A stretch of DNA of 64,000 nt from assembly GCA_949126835.1 (NCBI GenBank), contig OX421509.1:15531624-15595623 (forward strand), written 5' to 3'. Below the pieces are notes generated by a model, which saw nothing but the letters and a program-made list of their open reading frames with translations, did no database searches and had not been told where the DNA came from. Source of the stretch: Anisus vortex. Taxonomy: Eukaryota; Mollusca; Gastropoda; Planorbidae. Shown in pieces: positions 56,950-64,000 of this stretch (positions within the stretch are counted from its first letter, which is position 1; the number at the start of each line of letters is the position of its first letter). Position numbers and translations under genes: made by a program.

Positions 56950-59900
56950 GAGTCAAGACCAAAGGCCGAGTCAATTAGGGGGCCTACCAATGGACTACCA
57001 AGACTCTTTTAGAGTACACAAGATGAGTCAATGCCAAAGGACTCGGACTCAAGGTATGCAATGGATCAAATCAAGTAAGTAGACTAATGTTCCTAATCAA
57101 GGCTAATCTTCAAAAGTTAAAAATTAGGTTTTAAAAGCTAAGTAATAAATGAAATAATTAAAAAATAATGCCATGTTTGACGATACAGGTGGACGAGGTG
57201 GACTACTTTACCAACTTTTTATATAGGCCTATTTTTTTAATGGCTATTATTTCTTTTTAACTATTTATAATGCATCCATATATCTATTACTTTAACTAAT
57301 GTTAGTAAGTGAATTAAAAAATCTTGTATTTATCGAAGAACATCCATGTTGATTCTATGTGGCAAGTAACAACTTCCGGGTCAATATAGATTAAAAAAAA
57401 AAAATTTGCAATATAATCACTGATCTATCTATATTATGATTTGAAATATAAGCTCTTCAGCTTATTATGATATTAGAGCTCAGTGGAAATATCCGAGTTG
57501 AAGATTTGGTGTAGGCATATTATAGATATGGTGTAGGCCTATCCCCTATAACTATATGGATACATTTTTTGTAGCGTCATTAGTAACATGTCATTTAAAT
57601 ATTGTTTTTGCCGGTTCCTCATTTTAATCGTCCACAGCTACCACTATAGTGTGATTATCTACAATAAACCTATTTATTTTTTCTTATAAATCACTTATCT
57701 AGATGAGTTGAAAAACCCATTATAACACTGTAAAAAACGCAAATGTGACACATAATTGAATATATATATATATATATATATTATAAAGCCTATATACAGT
57801 ATTACTGAGAGAGAGAGAGGGGGGGGGGTGAGAGAGAGTTAAGTGCCCCCCCCCCCCCCAAATGTAAAATTAGACCGATTCGTAAATGGGAAAACTTCCT
57901 ACTCGGAATTTCCGAGTTGCCGAGTTTCCCATAGATCTTAATAATGGGTAAAAAAACAAACCATAATTTATTGTTATTTTACTCCACAGGTGGTGATAAG
58001 TCTGGCCATAGACTATTATTAGATACTAGGTGTTGTGCCCGTCAAAATGACGGAGAGACGAATGATTACAATGTTTTTAGTTAAAAGATATCCCCCGTGT
58101 GCGTATCGGGGTCCTGGAAATGACCAGGTGAAAGAATAACCCCACTGCTAAGTCCCACTTGCATGTCGTAAAAGGCAACTAATAGTGGGTTGGTTGTGCA
58201 TTGGTTATAACCCGGGCACGTAAAACTTATACCCCCTTTTATGGTGCTGTTAGACAGGTCCAGATTGCACTACCCTGGATAGAGATTTTGCCCGGCTCCC
58301 GCTGGGGGGCTCTCGTGTTGGTAGCATGGAGATGGGTGGGTGTAAAGTCGTGAAGGGGCCTGGATCAAGGATGTGACAATTTCACAGAATCTAAAAAAAG
58401 CAACTTTAAATGGCACAACTCATTTAACTTTTGTCCCGATTCGTGAAACGGCATAGGCGCCTATAGCCTATAGAGGACAAACATATATATATATAAATAT
58501 AAACAAACTTACGGTAATTATATATATTGATGAGTGTACTAGTAGGCTACTTACTAGTAGCTATGCCCGTCAAAATGATGGAAAAACAATAATATCTTCA
58601 AAGAAAAGTAAAAAAAATTACAATAAAAAGCTTAAGTAAAGTGATAACGTTTCTTTCAATATTTAATATTTATAATAATTTTATAGTCATTTAGTTTTTG
58701 TTCTTTTTTACAATAATACTATCAAAAAGTAAAAAAGATACACAAATACCAAACTATAAAAACTAAATTTAAAAAAAAAGTATTACGGAAAAACCCAATT
58801 CCCCCCCCCCCCCCCCAAAAAAAAAAAACACCATTTTTTTGAAAGCAAGGGAAAACTCCGGAAGGAAAGGACCAAACAACACAAAAATATTTGAAAGCAT
58901 TTTGAAAGGGACATCATTCTGTATTTTTTTAATGGTGCTCCAGTTTATATCCTATTAACTTATTAAAATTAAAATGAACGAATAAATCAATATAGTTGAT
59001 ATAATAAACATTTATTTTGGAGAATGTTTCCAATTTTATACGTTTAAAACTTTTGTCCCCATCAGTAGGGGCCCATATCAGTTAATGTGTTTATGCTGGC
59101 TGCTCTCATGTCACTCTGGCAGTTATCTTTGTAACGGAGGTGCGGGCGACCTGTTTTCCTCTTTCCAGCTGATAATTCTCCATATAGGAGGTCCTTGGGA
59201 ATTCAACCCAACCAGTAAGCTGAGTAGCCTACATAGCCCTTTTATATTTCAGAAGTGTCCAGACGTGCTATAGACGACGCATCACTTGGTAGCCTACTTC
59301 TGGGTGGTCAATACCTCTAAACAGCATACGCTTTACTTTCACATTACTGAAAAACTCTCCCAGTTTTTTTTTTTCTTGAAATAGCCTATTTCTTATATTT
59401 CTAAAAAGGCCCTAGTTTTGGTTCTAAAAAAAAAACGCCATTTTATACATTCTTAAGCAGCCATCACTTTTTATACATCATAATGACCCACTTTTTAAAG
59501 GCAACCTTTTTTTTTCTTAAAAAATGCCCAACTATTTAAAAAATGGCGCTAAGGAAGCGGCCGCTTCCATCTGCCCCCCCCCCCCCTCCCCGACTACGCT
59601 TCTGATTCCACCCGATGGATGTGTGTTGTTAACAAAATCATTTTGGTTAAGTGACAGCGAATGGTCATAAAAAATCTTTTTTTTTTATTGTCTAAGCGTC
59701 TTAAATAACTTCTTATGTTCACGTCATAAAATATAACTGGCAGTAGGCTACTTGATGTTGCCAACTAGAGTCCTTCCACAGAGCGTGAGGCCAAAGGGTA
59801 TTTAACTTTTCATTATGGCTCTCTCGAACCGCTCTAAACCTTTATATTATATCCTTATTTTTTTTTTTGGGGGGGGGGGGGGGTTAAGAAATACGCTAAA

Positions 59901-60300
59901 GTCTAAAGGATACATACATGTTGTCACACTGTCTAGTTGTTGTAATAAATAATAAATGCTATATGGCCTTTTTATGTGAACTTTATTTTTTTTAAAATAC
60001 TAAAAGCAAAACAAAAGCTTAAATTGTGTAAAAAAAAAAAAAAAAAAAGAAGGGTAAAAAAAACCAATAACAACGCAGCTAATTCAGTGTGCAGGGACTA
60101 AACTATGTAATGTAAGTAAGAAGTCAGTGTTGGAACTAGACTATAGCATTTATAGTTCAGTGCAATTGTATTAAAACATCACCTTAACACTTAACTCACT
60201 TAACATAGAGTAACATCGTATCTTATCTCAGGCTGCTATGGTGTAGACCTATGGTTCCAGTAAATTTCATCAAATAAAAAATTAACCGTGATTGAACAGA
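56950..60300. other. Region upstream of MAN2A, downstream of the protease-like gene
   Basis: No coding exon recognised. It contains a dispersed repeat at 58085-58400 (cttgcatgtcgtaaaaggca), another at 59085-59215 shared with about 8940-9075, and several long C or G homopolymer runs. A non-coding first exon and promoter of MAN2A should lie here but could not be placed. Confidence 0.5.
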
Positions 60301-60320
60301 GTAAAATATCACCTCTAATA

Positions 60321-60326
60321 TTTATT
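60321..60326 (-). promoter_or_regulatory. Candidate poly(A) signal of the protease-like gene
   Basis: AATAAA on the - strand about 117 bases past the stop codon. Confidence 0.45.
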
Positions 60327-60442
60327 TTTGTCTAGTTTTAAAAGTTTCAAAATTGAATGCATTTTTTTTTAAAGAGTGATAGTGTTTCACATCTAACTGA
60401 ACCGGAACACACAATAGTACAAAATAAATATGTTCTTTTGTG

Positions 60443-61371
60443 CTAGTCACATCCGGTTCCACTATAATTAAATCCGTTATTGTTGTCATATCCACTGTGG
60501 ACAGGGTTGTACCACAATGTCCACTTCCGCCCCAGTATATACAGAGTTGCACCACTTGACCCTTGACATGTTGGGGTTGTGTAGTTATATTTGACATATG
60601 GGTGACCTTCTGAAGACTTGTTGCCCGTCTCGTCCCTGAATGTCCACTCGCCAATGGACACATGTTTCGGGCATCCATGAGGATGGGCAACGGTGATGAC
60701 CAGCCTATCCGTGGGTTCGTCGTACTTGGCAAGAAGTTTCTTATGAAGATTGGGATATTGGCTCCACTTCGGCTTAATTTTCTCGAGCAAAGAGATGTTA
60801 TGGGTGACACAAGAAAGATGGCAACGGTCGTCGTTTTTATCAGCCCTCTCCATGTCCACGCCTTCCAACAAGATGGGTTGTTTAGCATCATCCATGGTGT
60901 TGAACTCAAAGTGACACTCGGAGCAAAGAGCTTCATGCTTGTCGTAAACTACATGGACAGCGGTGATAACTCGAATCAATCCCCATTCCTTCTTCGGATT
61001 ATCCGATCTTTGACATTCCCGACATGGGCAGGTTTTGGCGTCTTTCTCTTTGTAAAGCCAAACGGTTCCGATTCTCCCTGTGCCGAAATGGGGTTCGCAG
61101 CTTCCTCTTAGCTCAGATAATGGGTATGGATCACCGGATTCTTCCTTCAGTGGCCTTGCCTGGCTCACACAATTGACCGTTATTTTGACAGTTAAAAGTG
61201 CTATGATATGTACAATCTGCAGCAGATCGTAGTCTCGGTACCGCTCTGGAAGATACAACATTGAAAACTCTGGGTAAGGTATGAAGTCCTTGTGTCTTGA
61301 TTTTTTTTCGCAGTTCAAAACTTTGGTTGGTGAAGCAACAACTTCTGCACATAGATTTATTTCATGCCGAC
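60443..61371 (-). CDS. Protease-like gene exon 3 (protease-fold domain)
   Basis: The acceptor is ttactgtag. A single 308-codon open stretch runs to the stop at 60443-60445 and holds the TAVHVV and QGSSGATL motifs. An AATAAA hexamer on the - strand at 60321-60326 is a plausible poly(A) signal. Confidence 0.75.
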
Positions 61372-63104
61372 CTACAGTAAAAATAAAGTAAGAGAATGTA
61401 GATTTTAAATACCATGACTTTTATTGCGTCAATCAGTTCATCCAACAATCAATCCATTTCTAAATCTATCCATCCATCAATCTGTTAAATAATCTTTTCA
61501 TACATTAACTTTCTGCAAATCCATTCACCAATCAACACTTTAACCTTTCGATTCATGCAGCCTTTCACTTTCATCCAGCTATTTATATAAAGTTCAAAAT
61601 ATCTAATCTATTGTCTGTGTCAGTCAGTCAGATGTATTTGTCTGTGGCAGTCAGTCAGTCAGATGTATTTGTCTGTGGCTGTCAGTCAGATGTATTTGTT
61701 TGTGGCAGTCAGTCAGTCAGATGTATTTGTTTGTGTCAGTCAGTCAGATGTATTTACCTGTGGTAGTCAGTCAGTCAGATGTATTTGTCTGTGGCAGTCA
61801 GTCAGATGTATCTATAGCAGTCAGTCAGATGTATCTGTGGCAATCAGTCAGATGTATCTGTGGCAGTCAGTCAGATGTATCTGTTTGAGTCAGTCAAATT
61901 TTTGGTCTGAGTCTGTCAGTCAGATGTATTTGTCTGTGGCAGTCAATATGGGTTAGGCATAATTCTGTCCGTCTGCAACTTTAGCTAGAAGGTCACCGGT
62001 GTCAGTTGTTTCCCTGTCAAAATGGATAAAGCAGGGTTAGGCTCGGTGCCTCTAAAAAAGGGGTTTATGACCCCCCCCCCCTCCCATCCTCACTCCCCTT
62101 CTCCACAAATCTATTTTTGGAGACCCAAGTTTTTATAGATGGCCCTAAGTTAATCTCTTTAGATATTCCTCTTAAAGACGGATGTTTAAATTTAAGTTGC
62201 ATTCACATTAATTTAAAATAATTTTCGTTTTATTTATTATAGTTCACTATTTATTTATGACACTTTTCGATAATTTGATGTGATACACCAATACGTGTTC
62301 TCGTAGTTTCTACTTTCTACACATTTCTAGTACGTATATTTCCTTTGCATTCTCCTCGGTGAGAATTTATTCTAGTAGAGCTACTAGACTACAGAATCTG
62401 CACCTAAACTCTAAAAGGCATGCATATGTGTAGTAAGTTGTTCTTGTTTTGCGTAGTAGGCTAATGTGAGTCGATTATGACGAAACTTAATATCCCCTAG
62501 TAAAGTTTGATGTAGTTGTTGTTCATACGTCCAAGCATCATATTCTTTAAACGTTCTCTTGTCACATTCTAATCTAGTGGCTTGAGTGTATTATTGCATA
62601 TAGTGAACCAGACACCTTATAAGTTTACAGACGTTCCTTCTAGAAAGAAGATTATTACGTCCACTAGGCCCAAAACTCCTGTAGGGCGACAGGGATCGGT
62701 CGGTGGCAGGGATAGAACCCGCGATGTGTCAGTTGGTTTTTGGTTGACAGTCCGGTGTACTAACCGCTGGACCAGCCGGCTTCAACACTAGCCTAGACAG
62801 ACGACAAAAAACCCGGGACAAAACAGTAAACTCTGTCAATTTACCTCTATAACGTTCATGAAGCTTTAAGTTTGTAGAATCAACTTGAGCTGTGTCTGAC
62901 ATAACTGCCTGTGTATCTTTAAAGAAAAATACATATTTTAAAAACATATTTGTAAAACATGACAGAAAAGTCTTAAATATTTGGTATCTGGCGTCCGTCA
63001 CTTCTTAGTTAAACTTAATTTTTTAATAGCATAAATGAACCGTAGGCTAACTGAAATTAATTACCTGATTTAGTAATCTGGTCGTCTGCTTTGAAATCCT
63101 CCAT
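60443..63104 (-). CDS. Putative trypsin-like (PA clan) protease-fold protein, 3 exons
   Basis: Exons 63065-63104, 62845-62916 and 60443-61371 join in phase to 346 residues plus stop. Residues 127-150 carry CEPHFGTGRIGTVWLY. His177 sits in RVITAVHVVYD, resembling the TAAHC region of trypsin. Ser310 sits in TCQGSSGATLY, a GxSG motif. Many cysteines occur (CPCREC, CSECHF, CHLSC). The catalytic Asp is not obvious. No clear signal peptide is seen; a hydrophobic stretch near residues 86-106 could be a membrane segment. The start ATG 63104 was chosen because an acceptor-like ttcttag lies just upstream, but the frame is also open to 63260. The substrate is unknown and the fold assignment is inference. 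Confidence 0.7.
61612..61945. repeat. Irregular tandem array of CAGT and cagatgtat motifs
   Basis: Repeats of (cagt)n followed by cagatgtatttgtctgtgg, with unit length varying from about 24 to 36 bp. It lies in the intron before exon 3 of the protease-like gene. Confidence 0.88.
61950..62610. other. Intron of the protease-like gene
   Basis: Nothing recognisable apart from a C-rich run at about 62070-62100. Confidence 0.5.
62615..62783 (-). mobile_element. tRNA-derived SINE, inverted copy
   Basis: The - strand gccggctggtccagcggtta and gggttctatccctgcc match the A- and B-box regions of the SINE at 10067-10230, and the tail (gtggacgtaataatcttctt) also matches. Confidence 0.78.
62845..62916 (-). 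CDS. Protease-like gene exon 2
   Basis: Encodes DTQAVMSDTAQVDSTNLKLH and then ERYR. The acceptor is ttctttaaag and the donor gtaaat. The phases match exons 1 and 3. Confidence 0.65.
63065..63104 (-). CDS. Protease-like gene exon 1
   Basis: Encodes MEDFKADDQITKS plus one base. The donor is gtaatt. The upstream frame remains open, so an earlier start or exon is possible. Confidence 0.6.
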
Positions 63105-63606
63105 TTTGTTGAACTGGATCAACAGGCAACAGGTGTCACGAGTAGGCCTAAGAAATAAAATTCCCGTTTTTTTTCTTAACTTAAGGCATTCACTGGGATA
63201 TTTTTTAGGCATTCGGAATTTCGGTTTATTTTTACCTGCACGTATTTCCTTAAATGTCATAAAATCAATAAGAGGATATATTTAGCCTTGTGTGGAAACA
63301 AAACGATTTACCGTTAAAGTGTGTGTGTGTGTGTGTGTTTGTGTACAGATATCATACTCGCAAAGGTCACAAACATATGACAAACATGTTCTTTTCTTAA
63401 GCTTTTATGTTCTTTTCTCTCAAATTTCTCTTCATTTCTAGAATGTTCTCATCCTTTATCTTATTGTTCTTCTTTTCTCTACGTGATCTTTCCCCGACAT
63501 AATTTCTTCTTTACTCAAAATGTTATCTAACATTTTTTCTTCTTTTCTCCTTCATTATATCTTTTTTTCTTTTCAGTCTGTCCTTTTCTTTATCGGTATT
63601 CTTCTT
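63105..63606. other. Upstream of the protease-like gene; (GT)n microsatellite
   Basis: A short (GT)n run lies at about 63319-63338. The rest is pyrimidine-rich sequence; no promoter element could be fixed. Confidence 0.5.
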
Positions 63607-63614
63607 GTCTCTAC

Positions 63615-63833
63615 CAGGGCCGTATTTAGGATTGTGGGGGCCCAGTTCGCAAATTTATGTTGGGGGTTCTCGTGGCCTCGCCCTGCCTTCCACATAGGCT
63701 TAGCTGATTGGACTGGAGCGCTTAAAATTATAAAGCAATAATTGAATTTTATTTTACATTTTCAACTAAAAAAAATCTTTTTGGGATGTGTGGGGGCCCC
63801 TGTTCCAATGGAACATGCCTAAATACGTCACTG
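63615..63833. mobile_element. hAT-type MITE with 8-bp target duplication
   Basis: Flanked by gtctctac at 63607-63614 and 63834-63841. The ends CAGGGCCGTATTTAGGA and, inverted, CAGTGACGTATTTAGGCA match, as do ggggccc motifs just inside each end. Confidence 0.85.
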
Positions 63834-64000
63834 GTCTCTACAGGCTTTCATATTTTCTTTATCTGTATTGTTATTGTCTCTACAGTCTCTCATCTTTTAC
63901 TTTATCTGTATTCTTCTAGTCTCTTTTTTATTATATTTCTTTTTCCAGCTCATTGAGCTTCAATCTCCATTTGTTTAAGTTTAATTTTTAACTCAAAATT

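Noticed and set aside
57840..59885. Long C and G homopolymer runs as possible G-quadruplex or regulatory islands
   Set aside because: They are single homopolymer tracts, which are error-prone in assemblies, and lack spaced G-runs or a promoter context.
60322..60936. 204-codon frame on the - strand overlapping the protease-like gene
   Set aside because: It lies in a different frame of the same strand as the supported 308-codon exon and lacks the conserved motifs.

Overview
The window is animal nuclear DNA, most likely from a gastropod mollusc. The inference rests on AT-rich sequence, GT-AG introns, animal gene families, decayed non-LTR retrotransposons, tRNA-headed SINEs, many short hAT-type elements and a very high minisatellite load. 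The species was not determined.

Three host genes can be built by joining exons. (1) On the + strand, 717-5332 holds the last four coding exons of an M1-family zinc aminopeptidase (ERAP1_C-like C-terminal domain); the rest lies left of the window. (2) On the - strand, 54197 down to 15424 holds a complete Golgi alpha-mannosidase II (MAN2A type) of 25 coding exons. The exons join in phase to 3480 nt (1159 residues plus stop) with every catalytic and zinc-binding motif present. (3) On the - strand, 63104 down to 60443 holds a three-exon gene for a 346-residue protein with trypsin-like (PA clan) His and Ser motifs. Genes 1 and 2 converge; genes 2 and 3 are head to tail.

Most other sequence is repetitive. 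There are about twenty tandem arrays with units of 13 to 57 bp, three LINE remnants on the + strand, tRNA-derived SINEs, a Mutator-like element (MULE) with a 9-bp target duplication, and several hAT-type elements, five of them with a visible or partly preserved 8-bp target duplication. Two elements (one hAT, one TA-flanked MITE) are nested inside a single minisatellite.

The most unusual signal is in the mannosidase gene. In four introns (after exons 7, 8, 15 and 22) the minisatellite unit is a copy of the exon-intron boundary itself: the last 19-34 coding bases, the 5' splice site and the first intron bases, repeated from 5 to about 28 times directly downstream of the true exon. In three arrays the copied GT donors remain intact; in the fourth the copied GT is changed to TT while the true donor stays GT. 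Several other introns carry arrays within about 10-200 bp of a splice site. Minisatellites seeded by splice junctions, with tandem decoy donors, are the observation most worth following up.
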